Part shown: piece after piece, positions 6,819 through 15,582 of the stretch
How the letters are laid out: each line of letters starts with the position of its first letter
Position numbering within the stretch: the stretch's first letter is position 1
Source of the DNA: Bacillus sp. EB600
Lineage (GTDB): Bacteria; Bacillota; Bacilli; Bacillales; Cytobacillaceae
NCBI RefSeq assembly: GCF_024494385.1
Contig: NZ_JAEVLT010000040.1
Coordinates: 1 to 38,166, forward strand
DNA length: 38,166 nucleotides
Direction of reading: 5' to 3'
Translations under genes and position numbers: made by a program
The notes under the pieces: model-generated
Database searches by the model: none
What the model saw: the letters and a program-made list of their open reading frames with translations, nothing else
Told to the model about the DNA's origin: nothing

Positions 6819-7325
6819 ATGATTCAATATCTAAGAACAAATCGTTTCGCATCCTACATACTGACAGTACTGCGTCTATATATTGGATGGCAGTGGCTGC
6901 ATGCCGGATGGGGGAAAATTTCAGGAGGATTTGACGTAAGTGGGTTCCTTGCAGGTGTAATTAAGAAGGCAACCGGAGAACATTCAGCTGTACAACCCAG
7001 GTGGGCCGATTTTCTGAATGGATTTGCAATCCACAATGTAGGTTTATTTAATGTTTTAGTTCCGTGGGGAGAATTTCTTGTAGGTGTAGGACTTATTTTA
7101 GGTACTTTCACTACTTTCGCAGCTTTAATGGGGGCAGTTATGAATTTTTCTTATATGTTCTCAGGAACTACTAGCACAAATCCACAAATGGTTCTCATTG
7201 AGATCTTAATCCTAATTGCAGGCTTTAATGCTGCGAAAATTGGATTAGACCGCTGGGTTATTCCATTTCTAAAAACCAAAATTCCTCCGGTAAAATTGAA
7301 ATATACATTAAAAAATACAGCATAA
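6819..7325 (+). CDS. DoxX-family membrane protein
   Basis: This 168-aa protein has four hydrophobic segments (about 10-32, 82-100, 102-120 and 125-145) and the DoxX signature at the start of the first helix (LRLYIGWQWLHAGWGKI). DoxX/DoxD relatives are membrane subunits linked to quinone-dependent oxidation, thiosulfate or redox stress; in many Bacilli they are uncharacterised. The ATG follows GGAAAGGAGA. Its promoter is strong and carries a perfect Fur box, placing it in the iron-limitation response together with its neighbours. Function in iron metabolism is inference from regulation only. Confidence 0.85.
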   Translation: MIQYLRTNRFASYILTVLRLYIGWQWLHAGWGKISGGFDVSGFLAGVIKKATGEHSAVQPRWADFLNGFAIHNVGLFNVLVPWGEFLVGVGLILGTFTTFAALMGAVMNFSYMFSGTTSTNPQMVLIEILILIAGFNAAKIGLDRWVIPFLKTKIPPVKLKYTLKNTA

Positions 7326-7334
7326 TAAAATTAA

Positions 7335-7373
7335 AAAAATTCCGGTTAGGAATAATAATAACCGGAATTTTTT
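7335..7373 (+). terminator. Terminator of the doxX-like gene
   Basis: A 14-bp stem AAAAATTCCGGTTA (7335-7348) with TAACCGGAATTTTT (7359-7372), ending in a T-run, 10 bases after the stop. Confidence 0.85.
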
Positions 7374-7786
7374 ATGTATTACACAAACAGACCATGCTTA
7401 GGCTGTTCAATTCTTAATCATAGATAAAATATTGTCTCTTAAAAATCTAGTATTTTCATATAAATAAAATGAATCGAAATTTTATTGAAAGCGAGGTTAT
7501 TAGATTGTTAGTGTGTAAAAACCACGTTTGATGTCCCTCATGCCACAAAACTAAACCGATTTACATGAATGTGTTCAATTAGCAAGCAAAAAGCGGAAGT
7601 AAAAATTTTTTATTCACTGCCCTTTCTAGAAAAAACAGAAATCAACTGAAACTTCCTAAATAAATCTAACTCACGAGTTTATTACCTACCAATCTGCAAT
7701 TAGAAACCTAGCTAATCTTCACTGTAAAGGCAGCTTGGTTTTAATGTTAAAATAAGTGCAACGTCAAAAGTGACATTTGAAACACT
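7374..7786. other. Gene-free stretch
   Basis: About 410 bases with stops in all frames. A weak protein-like trace on the + strand near 7480-7570 (FIESEVIRLLVCKNHV, then CPSCHKTK after a stop) could be transposase debris, but I cannot support an assignment. Confidence 0.3.
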
Positions 7787-7856
7787 AAAAAGGTTAATAA
7801 TTCGTTCAAAATTTGTTTAAAACAAAAAATCTCAAAAACAATCGTTTTTGAGATTC
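7787..7856. repeat. Dispersed repeat copy B with terminator-like hairpin
   Basis: This 70-bp copy differs from 2334-2403 at only 5 positions and keeps the 12-bp stem (7828-7839 with 7844-7855). It lies downstream of the - strand hydrolase gene, as copy A lies downstream of the oxidase. A related core GCGCCCGTTTACTTGAG follows at 7932-7948. Confidence 0.7.
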
Positions 7857-7958
7857 AGAACACAAGAAAAATACATATTAATATATGGAAAAAACCACTA
7901 TTTTTTAGAGAGCCGAATCTCTTCAATAAATGCGCCCGTTTACTTGAGAAAGCATTTA

Positions 7959-9149
7959 CTATAAATGTTTATCTCGTAAAATACTATAAATCTGATTATT
8001 CGCAACACCTAATGATTTCACTCCGTTTTGTACATTGGACAATAACACAACAAATTCATTTCCACTTCTGCTAAAGCTATTTAAGCTGTTGAACCCTGGC
8101 AGTACACCGTGATCCGAATAGCTTCCAGGATCCCTATACATACCAAAAGCATAATTATTTTTAAATGGGGTAAAAAACTGCTTTAAACTGCTTTTTGAGA
8201 ACAATTCTCCATTATAAAGAGCTTTATCAAACAAATACATATCATATGGAGTCGTATAAATATCTCCGCAGCCAAACAGCTCAGACATGTCAGGTAGAGA
8301 CGGTGAGATCATTGAGTTATCCTTTACCTTATATCCCGTTGAGATATAAGGTTCATGGGAAAAGTAATCACCGAAGCCAGTATGTTTCATGCCTGCCTTA
8401 TTAAAAATATGTTCCTTTACATAAGCATCGAGCGGTTCTTGCGTTACTTTTTCGACAATGTACGCGAGTATGGAATAGTTAGAATCACTGTAATTCCATT
8501 TTGTCCCCGGTGGAAATTTCAGATGACCTTGTCCGATTTTCGTGATTAAATCTATATGGGAAATTTCCTGCTTGGTTTCTGAGTGTTCAGGGATACCAGA
8601 AGTGTGAGTTAATAAATAATATAGCTTAATGCGATTTCCATTAGGAAAGTCAGAGATATATTTTGATAAATAATCATTTATATTTAACTTCCCTTGTGCT
8701 TGCAGCTGCATGATCGAGGCTGATATAAAAACCTTTGTAATGGAGCCTATATAGTATACGGTTTCCGAATTATTTGGGAGTTTCTTTTCAAAATCAGCAT
8801 AACCGTATCCTTTATTTATCAAAATCTTATTATTCTTAACAACTAACGCAGTTCCGTTAAAATTTAAACTTTTTAAATAGTCGTCAATAGCAGGGGCGTT
8901 GTTACTATCTACCACCTTCCCTAGTTTAACTTTTTGGTGGGGGGTATTTTTTTTCAAACCATGACTTACGACCTTTTTTGATTGATCACCCTTAGAATTT
9001 TTAATTGATTGGAAAAAGAAAATAGAGATACTAATGATAATGGCTGCTGAAAAAAATAATAGAATGAATCGTTTAAAAATAGGCTTTAACTTCCTTTTTT
9101 GGCGCCTTTTATTTGTACGATTCAATGAATCCTTACGATATTTCTCCAT
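7959..9149 (-). CDS. Membrane-anchored beta-lactamase/penicillin-binding-like serine hydrolase
   Basis: This 396-aa protein has a very basic N-terminus (residues 1-27), one transmembrane helix (about 28-47) and an extracellular class C beta-lactamase-type domain from about 85. Catalytic motifs: S136-x-x-K139 in YIGSITK, Y220-S-D222 in NYSDSNY (Asp where the family usually has Asn) and H346-G-V in DHGVLPG as the third box. It resembles PbpX/FmtA-type esterases or DD-peptidases that act on peptidoglycan or teichoic-acid D-alanine; the sequence does not decide which. The ATG has GAAAGGATC upstream. Monocistronic, with the dispersed repeat hairpin 100 bases downstream. Confidence 0.85.
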   Translation of the reverse strand: MEKYRKDSLNRTNKRRQKRKLKPIFKRFILLFFSAAIIISISIFFFQSIKNSKGDQSKKVVSHGLKKNTPHQKVKLGKVVDSNNAPAIDDYLKSLNFNGTALVVKNNKILINKGYGYADFEKKLPNNSETVYYIGSITKVFISASIMQLQAQGKLNINDYLSKYISDFPNGNRIKLYYLLTHTSGIPEHSETKQEISHIDLITKIGQGHLKFPPGTKWNYSDSNYSILAYIVEKVTQEPLDAYVKEHIFNKAGMKHTGFGDYFSHEPYISTGYKVKDNSMISPSLPDMSELFGCGDIYTTPYDMYLFDKALYNGELFSKSSLKQFFTPFKNNYAFGMYRDPGSYSDHGVLPGFNSLNSFSRSGNEFVVLLSNVQNGVKSLGVANNQIYSILRDKHL

Positions 9150-9456
9150 ATTTTTTGATCCTTTCTATTAAAAACAAAAATGAAAGAGGTACCAAAGGAA
9201 GGAATCCCTTTAAATTTGTTCGTTAAGCAATAGTAGATTTTGATTTAAATGAAACTATTTCATCATTGGAGGAGTAATATAGTTAATTCCATTGGCCATC
9301 GTTGTATAAAAAGCTCAAACTTCCTTTTTCCTCTGAACAAAGTGGTGCCTGGAGCCTATTTTTACGTTGGAGCCGGCATTCAAGAAAAGGTATTGTTAAT
9401 CGGCACCACCATCCGCAGTTCGCGATTGATGAAGATGCCATAGCCATTGGTGTCGA
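9150..9456. other. Gene-free stretch after ftsW-like gene
   Basis: No complete gene seen. On the - strand, directly after the FtsW-family stop, a short open stretch reads LIDTNGYGIFINRELRMVVP and ends at a TGA near 9389; it looks protein-like and may be a relic of a deleted downstream gene, but I do not recognise it. The + strand frame over 9249-9443 is judged spurious. Confidence 0.3.
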
Positions 9457-10653
9457 TTAGTCCCTGATCGGATATACATTCCCCCTATTAATTTTCAGCT
9501 GCTCCTGTTTATTTTTAAATTTCTTTTCATATGTAACAAACATGGAAACATTAACAAGAATTCCCATCGCTATCGCCAATTGAATGAGCGAAGATCCGCC
9601 ATAGCTGACAAATGGCAGCGGGACACCGGCAAGGGCAATTAGACCGGAAACACCGGCAAGATTAATAAATGCCTGAATGCCAATCATGCTGGAAATTCCA
9701 ATCGCTAGTAAACTGCCAAATGGATCCTTGCATTGCAATGCAATGTGAAATCCCTTTAATACAATATAAGCCAAGATAAGAATGACAAACCCAACACCCC
9801 ATATGCCCAGTTCCTCAGCAATAACCGCCATAATAAAGTCTGTATGGGGTTCCGGCAAATAACCGAGCTTTTCGATTCCTCTTCCCAATCCCAAGCCATT
9901 GATTCCACCGGAACCTATCGCTATGTAAGAATTGGCAAGATGATAGCCCGAGGTTTGCTGGTACTTAAACGGATCCTGTAAGACAGCAAAACGCGACATC
10001 CGCTTGGCCGTAAAAATTTTATTATGAAAAATAAGTACAATAGGAATCGCCGAGATACCCGCAAAAAGCCCAAGTTTTCCGAAATTTTTAAAACTCATCC
10101 CGGACGAAAAAACCATCGCTGCCGCAAACAGGAGAATAATTTCAACGGTACCGAAATCCGGCTGGGCCGCGATCAGCATACAAACCAGTCCTAAGTAAAT
10201 TAGCGGAGGGGCAATACCTTTATTAAAATGATTAATATAATGTTGTTTTTTGGCATACACAGCAGATAAATAAATAATGACACAAAGCTTGATGAATTCT
10301 GAAGGTTCAATACTTAACGGGCCAATACGAATCCAGCTTTGCGCGCCACCTGCAACGTGACCGAAAAGCGTAAGGATCATTAAAACAACTAATGAGGAAA
10401 AAACGGTTGTCATTAAGACCCGCTTATTTTTCAATATTTTGTATGGAAATAAGGCAGTCAAAACAAAGATAATAGCGGCCAAAATAAGAAATAATTTTTG
10501 CTTTTGATAGAAATAATCACTTGAAACACCATACCTTTGGACTGCTGTCGCCATACTTGCGCTATAGACCATTATTAAACCGAAAAGTGACAACAGGACG
10601 ATTGCAATCACTAGTGTATAATCGTACGATTTTAGCATCTTCTTAAACATCAT
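9457..10653 (-). CDS. ftsW: FtsW/RodA/SpoVE-family peptidoglycan polymerase
   Basis: This is a 398-aa multi-pass (about 10 helices) SEDS glycosyltransferase that polymerises lipid II into glycan strands. Family landmarks: YDYTLVIAIVLLSLFGLIMVYSAS in parts over residues 8-32, GGAQSWIRIGPLSIEPSEF, AAQPDFGTVEII, SGYHLANSYIAIGSGGI, GLGRGIEKLGYLPEPHTDFI, and PLPFVSYGGSSL near the C-terminus. It is most FtsW-like, but SpoVE or a second paralogue cannot be excluded without a tree. AGAGGAAG precedes tandem ATGs (10653 and 10650); the upstream TTG at 10686 is rejected. It lies 66 bases downstream of the broken Nramp-like gene on the same strand. Confidence 0.9.
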   Translation of the reverse strand: MMFKKMLKSYDYTLVIAIVLLSLFGLIMVYSASMATAVQRYGVSSDYFYQKQKLFLILAAIIFVLTALFPYKILKNKRVLMTTVFSSLVVLMILTLFGHVAGGAQSWIRIGPLSIEPSEFIKLCVIIYLSAVYAKKQHYINHFNKGIAPPLIYLGLVCMLIAAQPDFGTVEIILLFAAAMVFSSGMSFKNFGKLGLFAGISAIPIVLIFHNKIFTAKRMSRFAVLQDPFKYQQTSGYHLANSYIAIGSGGINGLGLGRGIEKLGYLPEPHTDFIMAVIAEELGIWGVGFVILILAYIVLKGFHIALQCKDPFGSLLAIGISSMIGIQAFINLAGVSGLIALAGVPLPFVSYGGSSLIQLAIAMGILVNVSMFVTYEKKFKNKQEQLKINRGNVYPIRD

Positions 10654-10718
10654 TCTTCCTCTTTTCTCACGTTTTCGGAATAACAAACGGGCCTGCCATT
10701 TTCCATCACTTTAGGGAC

Positions 10719-11982
10719 CTAAAACACTGACAACACCACAAGGATCAATGATAAAATCACGAGAATGACGATGGTGGCCCAGCCAATGATGTTATTCAAA
10801 AGTTTATTTGTATATTTTCCCATTACCTCTTGATTGTTCACTAAAAGCATCATACAGATAAGAATCACTGGTAAAAGGATGCCATTAATCCTTTGCGACC
10901 ACAAAGTAATTTCGATCAGCGGCGCATTTGGAATTAAAATAATCCCGGCTGAAATAAGTAAAATCACCGTATAGAGCCAGTAAAACTGGGGAGCTTCCCG
11001 CCACTTTTTCTCAATACCGGCCTCAAAGCCAAACGCTTCACACACATAAAACGCAGTGGCAACCGGCAGGATCGTCGCTGAGAAAATCGAGGCGACGAAG
11101 AGTCCAAAGGCAAACACCTGGGAAGCCATCGCCCCAGCAAAAGGCTTTAGGGCAAGTGCCGCATCTTTGGCATCAGTAATCTGTGTACCATGCCCATTGA
11201 CAAAAAGAGTCGATCCGCAGGCTACGATAATAAAAAAGGCGACGACAATCGTGGCCACGCAGCCCACGATAATATCGATGATTGTGTATTTATACTCCTC
11301 TACCTTCAACCCTTTTTCAATCACAGAAGATTGCATATAAAATTGCATCCAAGGGGCAATGGTTGTACCGATTAAACCAATAACGGTTGACACATAATTA
11401 AAGTTTAGAGCAACCTTAGGATGAACCATCGCCGTCCCGATTTCCGGCCAGTTTGGTTTTCCCATTAAGGCAGAAACAATATAAGATAGTAAGGCCACAC
11501 TAAAAATAAGAAAGATTTTTTCCGCAAACCGGTACGTCCCCTTTACCACCAGCACCCAAACGGCCAACGCGGCAAGCGGAACGGCAATATATTTATGAAC
11601 ATGAAATATCTCCATGCTGCCCGCGACCCCGGCAAATTCTGTCATCGTATTGCTTATATCCGCCAGCAGTAAACCAAGAAAAATGAAAAAAAGTTACCTT
11701 TACACCGGCATTTTCTCTGATGAGGTCTGCCAACCCTTTTTCTGTTACAACCCCCATCCGGGCATTCATCTCTTGAATGATTAACAGCACAATAAAGGCA
11801 GGAATCAATGTCCACAAAAGATTATAGCCGTACAATGCACCTGCAACGGAATAGGTTGTGATACCACCAGCATCATTATCCACACTTCCCGTAATCACCC
11901 CTGGTCCAACAAGTGAGAAGAAGATGAGCACTTTTTTCCACAGACCGGGCTTTTTCGCTACTCTCGCAATCATATTCCCCAT
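10719..11982 (-). pseudogene. Nramp-superfamily metal transporter (NRMT-like), frameshifted
   Basis: Two overlapping frames make one ~420-aa, 11-helix transporter. The N-terminal frame (start 11982, or better 11973 behind AAAGGA) has GPGVITGSVDNDAGGITTYS as helix 1; the C-terminal frame has GLIGTTIAPWMQFYMQSS as helix 6. Frames switch at a run of seven T on the - strand (about 11688-11694); six T would join TFF to IFLGLLLADISNTM. The canonical Nramp DPGN is DAGG and the helix-6 Met-Pro-His is Ala-Pro-Trp. Loss of the Asn and Met soft-metal ligands is the hallmark of NRAMP-related magnesium transporters. The start is 5 bases after a MgtE_N/CBS gene, supporting Mg2+. May be a true pseudogene or an indel error. 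Confidence 0.85.
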
Positions 11983-11987
11983 CCTTT

Positions 11988-13238
11988 CTAGCGCCTTCTT
12001 CTTGCTTTCAGCAGATTGTGTACGACGTCGTTGATATGGACCATACCGATAAGGGTCATGCGATGATCGACAACAGGCACACCAAGGAGATTATATTTTG
12101 AAATGATTTCATTAAGGTTTTCAATTTCCTCATCATCACTGACATAGATGATGTCACGGTTCATAATCTCATCCAGCTTTGTCTCCGGTTCAGCCAAAAC
12201 CAAATCGCGCAGCGAAAGAAAGGCAATCAACCGATCCTGATGATCAACAACATATAAATCATACATGCACTCCGGATCAGGCTTCAGCCTGCGAAGCTCT
12301 CCAATCACTCCCCTTATTGTCATGTCTTCGTGAAAAGAAATAAAATCAGTAGTCATTAAGCTGCCTACTGATTTTTCAGGATAATCCATGAGTTCACGAA
12401 CTTCCTCAGAGGCATCCTGATTCATACTGCTTAAAATTGCACTTGCCTGTTCATCGTCCAATTCCACAAGAATATCGGCTACTTCGTCTGTTGGCATTTT
12501 TTCCAACATGAAGGCTGCTTCCTCAACTGTCAGATTTTCGATTACATTCAACTGTGCCTCAGGCTCTAATTCTTCCAGAACATCCGCTGCTTTCTCAGCC
12601 TCTAATGAAGAAAAGACAGCAAGCTGTGTTGTTCTATCTAAATCCTCAAGAATATCGGCTAAATCGGAGGGATGCAGGGTATCCAACTTCGAATAGAATT
12701 TCGAGAGCTTGATTCCGTGCCGAAAAAAATCAATCGCCTCTACCTCATCCCAAAGCAGAAATCGACTTGGAATATTGACTCCAAGGGGTTTAAGAAGATG
12801 CTTTAATGGTTTAGCAACTCCAAGCCTTCGGAGCAGTCCCTCAAAGCCAATATCCGCCCCAAGTAAATAAACACCGGTGGACAGGATGGCAAGCCTAAGA
12901 TCATTTACCCGCACGACTTTCCTTCCATCCATATCAACAATTTGCTTATCGAGAATTTGTTTAACAAGCATAAAGCAGTTTCTGAAGTAAATTCCTTTTC
13001 CACCACGCTTTTGCATTCAAGTAAATATTGGTTTTTTTTCTTTGTAATCGAAAATGTTGAAAAATCAATCATCTGTATTTTATTTCCTGTTTTGACTTTT
13101 GCCGCAATGACCCGTGGCCGGACAGCTGTAACATCAACAACTAAGTCCAACAGCTTCCCGTCTGGGTGTTTTTTTTTGATCGAACCATACTTTATTACCA
13201 AGAATTCGGCTTAAATAAAAGGTTTGGGCAGCAGGCAC
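11988..13238 (-). pseudogene. PRC-barrel/MgtE_N/CBS magnesium-sensor-like protein, two frameshifts
   Basis: A GTG at 13238 behind GAGGAGGT (13245-13252) starts PAAQTFYLSRILGNKVWFDQKK. A run of nine A (- strand, 13169-13177) shifts the frame; with eight A it continues HPDGKLLDLVVDVTAVRPRV. A second shift near 12973 joins TSETA to FMLVKQILDKQIVDMDGRK. The repaired product (~417 aa) has a PRC-barrel, an MgtE N-domain of repeated acidic helices (LHPSDLADILEDL, EEAAFMLEKMPTDEVADIL) and a CBS pair at the C-terminus, but no membrane segments. In MgtE these domains sense cytosolic Mg2+ and gate the channel; here the transporter is the adjacent Nramp-like gene, so it is probably a separate regulatory subunit. 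Confidence 0.82.
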
Positions 13239-13630
13239 AGCGTAACCTCCTCATCGTAAATCGTCATTTAGGGGGAAGCAGATTTCCTTCTAACCTGCTT
13301 AATGCATAAAACTATAACGATCCCAAGGACATGTATTGTGATTACAATTAGTGTTCTCCAAAATTTTTTTCAGAAACAATAATACCCCCAAATCGAGGGT
13401 CATCCCTAAATGTAAACGACATACTTAAAGACGTCGTTTCCCTCCATAATCCCTTTAGCCCCTATAAAAAATTTCAATCAAACAGAAAGAGACGTTATCC
13501 GGTAATTCCCGGCTGCCAATTGTCCTGTACGGCTTCCGAGGAGGGGGAGACTTACCAACAAGGATTTATAACAATCGAATGAATTTTACGACTGAATATT
13601 TTTTCTGTCAATTCATTTTTAGTAAAATAA
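13239..13630. other. Gene-free leader/intergenic region
   Basis: About 390 bases between divergent genes. It contains the leader of the Mg-sensor operon and a 7-bp inverted repeat AAACGAC/GTCGTTT at about 13417-13440. I looked for an M-box (Mg2+) or yybP-ykoY (Mn2+) riboswitch on the - strand and did not recognise either. Confidence 0.3.
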
Positions 13631-13694
13631 TGAAATAATTTCACTAAAAAAATGAAATAATTTCATTTTTACTGAATTTATAGCATGATATAAT
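13631..13694 (+). promoter_or_regulatory. Two tandem 13-bp palindromic operators and extended -10 promoter
   Basis: TGAAATAATTTCA occurs at 13631-13643 and again at 13653-13665, 22 bases centre to centre, so both face the same side of the helix. A TATAAT with TGA extension (13689-13694) lies downstream; the second operator would overlap the -35 zone. A third related site follows the gene. Likely autoregulation by the HTH protein encoded next. Confidence 0.7.
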
Positions 13695-13712
13695 ACCTAA
13701 GGGTGATAACGC

Positions 13713-14468
13713 ATGGATATGAATACACAAAGCTTCGGGGCATGTTTACGGTTTGTTTTAAATAAAAAGGGCATCAGCGCTGAAGAACTAGTTAAGAGAA
13801 TGAATCAAACCGGCATCGTAAAGACAAATAAACCTGCCATTTCACGAGTGATAAACGGCAAAAGAATAGCTACAAATGAGGAAGTTTCTATCATAGCAGA
13901 TGTGCTAGAAAGCCCATTGTTACTAGAAGCATACAGCTTATATAAACGTTATATAGATTCCAAAGAAGAAACGCTGCTGCTGGCTTTCTATGAAGTAGTC
14001 GACCGCATTCACAATCAAAGTATTGAAGGGGCACTTCAAGAAGAGCTGCCAGAAATCAATTATGCCGTTCTATACCAGCTGGTTAAAAACCTCTATAAAC
14101 AATGTCTAACATATGATGTCTCGGCACAATTAAAAGATGGATTTTTAATTAAGCTATATCATATAAGCGGATTTGCCGACATGATCCAACGGTTACGAGC
14201 AATGTATTTATGCTTTTTTCATTCTTCAAATTTAACCAAATCAGATCGTGCGTGGCTCGCGGCAGCGCTACTTTACTTTATAAACCCTATCGACTTAATT
14301 CCAGATTTTATCGTTATTGGCGGTTATACGGATGATGCAGTGGTAGCAGGGTTTATATTTTTAAAGCTTTCAACAATTTTACTTTCATTTATTAACAAAA
14401 ACAAAGAAAGTACGATTACAATCAACGAAAGCCTGGAATCAAATATGCAAGCAAAGAACTTACTGTGA
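13713..14468 (+). CDS. HTH (XRE-like) regulator fused to a DUF1232/YkvA membrane domain
   Basis: This 251-aa protein has an XRE-type helix-turn-helix at about 8-60 (AEELVKRMNQ...NKPAISRVINGKRIATNEE), a helical linker, and a DUF1232 domain at about 165-225 with the signature AALLYFINPIDLIPDFI then GYTDDAVVAGFIF, partly hydrophobic. It would be a DNA-binding protein tethered to, or signalling from, the membrane; DUF1232 itself has no settled biochemical function. AAGGGTG precedes the ATG. A paralogue with the same architecture lies at 18327. Three copies of a palindrome flank the gene, suggesting it binds its own control region. Confidence 0.8.
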   Translation: MDMNTQSFGACLRFVLNKKGISAEELVKRMNQTGIVKTNKPAISRVINGKRIATNEEVSIIADVLESPLLLEAYSLYKRYIDSKEETLLLAFYEVVDRIHNQSIEGALQEELPEINYAVLYQLVKNLYKQCLTYDVSAQLKDGFLIKLYHISGFADMIQRLRAMYLCFFHSSNLTKSDRAWLAAALLYFINPIDLIPDFIVIGGYTDDAVVAGFIFLKLSTILLSFINKNKESTITINESLESNMQAKNLL

Positions 14469-14486
14469 AATATCCTAGATAATATA

Positions 14487-14499
14487 TGAAATTATTTCA
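14487..14499. promoter_or_regulatory. Third copy of the 13-bp palindrome
   Basis: TGAAATTATTTCA, differing from the upstream operators only at central bases, lies 18 bases after the stop of the HTH/DUF1232 gene. It could allow looping with the promoter sites or control downstream transcription. Confidence 0.5.
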
Positions 14500-14696
14500 A
14501 AATGTTTTACAGCCACGAACCGCTTAAATTTACACTGGATTTCAGGAACAAGGAGTCAGTTTGGTAACTAGAGTAGAAACGAGGACAAAAAAGGCTTCTA
14601 TAAAAAAAGAATAGGGCAGCTGACAAAAGCGCTCATTCAGATTCCATGATCCTTTAAGTCCCTTTTTTCAATTGGAGAGTTAAGGAGGATTTCACA

Positions 14697-15131
14697 ATGA
14701 AAAAACTAATCTTAATTTTTATGTTGATGTTGGCTTTTGTCTTGCCTCATTTTGCAGAAGCTAGCACTTTTAGCGGCCACAGTTCTTACCGGCACAGTTC
14801 AACAATTGGTTCCCATGTGGTTTCAAGCTTTTCTTCCGGAAGCACCTATCATTCAGGATATAAATCAGCGTCAACCAACGTCAATCGAACACCATCACAC
14901 ACACAGGCATCTGCCCAGCCGTCGTCAAAATTTAGAAGTTTCCTGACTCACGCTGCGGCATTTGGAGCTGGGGCCTATATAGGCAAAATGCTAAACCCAT
15001 TTGGCGGGCACAACTATGGATCTCACCCAATGGCCGGTTCCGGATTTTCCATTCTTGGAATTCTGATGGATATCCTGGTTATTGTTCTTATCGTTTGGGT
15101 TATTAAAAAAGTTTTTAGAATGAGAAGATAG
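14697..15131 (+). CDS. Secreted/membrane Ser-His-rich protein with C-terminal helix
   Basis: This 144-aa protein has a signal peptide (1-22, ending FAEA), a Ser/His/Gly/Thr-rich low-complexity region (23-80), an alanine/glycine helix (AAAFGAGAYIGKML), a GGHNYGSH segment and a C-terminal hydrophobic helix (about 118-138) ending KKVFRMRR. The layout resembles small Bacillus proteins annotated as Tim44-like, but similarity is to composition rather than a catalytic motif. AAGGAGG lies upstream of the ATG. It is followed after 18 bases by a DUF2653 gene, so the two are likely one operon. Function unknown. Confidence 0.7.
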   Translation: MKKLILIFMLMLAFVLPHFAEASTFSGHSSYRHSSTIGSHVVSSFSSGSTYHSGYKSASTNVNRTPSHTQASAQPSSKFRSFLTHAAAFGAGAYIGKMLNPFGGHNYGSHPMAGSGFSILGILMDILVIVLIVWVIKKVFRMRR

Positions 15132-15149
15132 TAAGGAGGCGGCTTAACT

Positions 15150-15444
15150 TTGGAGTTACGCTTTAATGAGCAGGACATCGTCGATAGTGTTTGTGTCTAC
15201 ATGTCCATTCGTGAAAATGTAAAACCTGAACAGGTTGATGTCGATTTAGAGTTCACACCAGCATCAGGATTTAGTGCGTCTGCATTAACTTGCAGGACGT
15301 ACAGTAAGATTATATGAACAGGATTTGATCGACGCGGTTGCCGTCTATTTGCGGGACTATCATGAATTTAATCCTGATCGTTTATCGATTGATTTAACTT
15401 TTTCTGAAAAAGAAAGTTTTACTGCTTCTATTCAAGTAAGATGA
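15150..15444 (+). pseudogene. DUF2653 (YxcD-like) protein, frameshifted
   Basis: A TTG at 15150 behind AAGGAGG opens LELRFNEQDIVDSVCVYMSIRE, which runs to GFSASALTC and then leaves homology; a one-base shift near 15290 restores GRTVRLYEQDLIDAVAVYLRDY and continues to TASIQVR with stop at 15442-15444. Repaired, the product is about 97 aa with two similar halves (NEQDIVDSVCVY and YEQDLIDAVAVY). The family is small, cytosolic and of unknown function. No homopolymer lies at the break, so a real mutation is possible. Confidence 0.75.
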
Positions 15445-15461
15445 TCGCAAAAACAACTAAA

Positions 15462-15493
15462 CCGGCAGGCAGGATTTAAACCTGCCGGCTTTT
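15462..15493. terminator. Bidirectional intrinsic terminator
   Basis: Stem CCGGCAGG (15462-15469) with CCTGCCGG (15481-15488), then CTTTTTCTT. It ends the DUF2653 unit and, on the other strand, may serve dltD, whose stop is about 95 bases away. Confidence 0.85.
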
Positions 15494-15582
15494 TCTTGTC
15501 ACTATACTCCCCTTTTTTGTCAGACCACGGACACTATCTACTCCATATGAACGCTCTGCTATCCAGCAAAGAACCAGGCACC

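Noticed and set aside
9249..9443. 64-codon + strand open frame
   Set aside because: No ribosome site, no family features, and composition looks like antisense of a degenerate region.
11593..11982. Independent 129-aa Nramp-like gene
   Set aside because: The final 30 residues lose homology exactly where the other frame takes over at a T7 run; it is the first part of one frameshifted gene.
12905..13201. Separate 98-aa - strand gene overlapping the MgtE_N/CBS frame
   Set aside because: It is the PRC-barrel part of the same protein in a shifted frame, with a TTG start inside a longer homologous stretch.
13239..13560. M-box or Mn2+ riboswitch in the leader of the Mg-transport operon
   Set aside because: I looked for conserved core segments of both and did not find them; only a short unrelated inverted repeat is visible.
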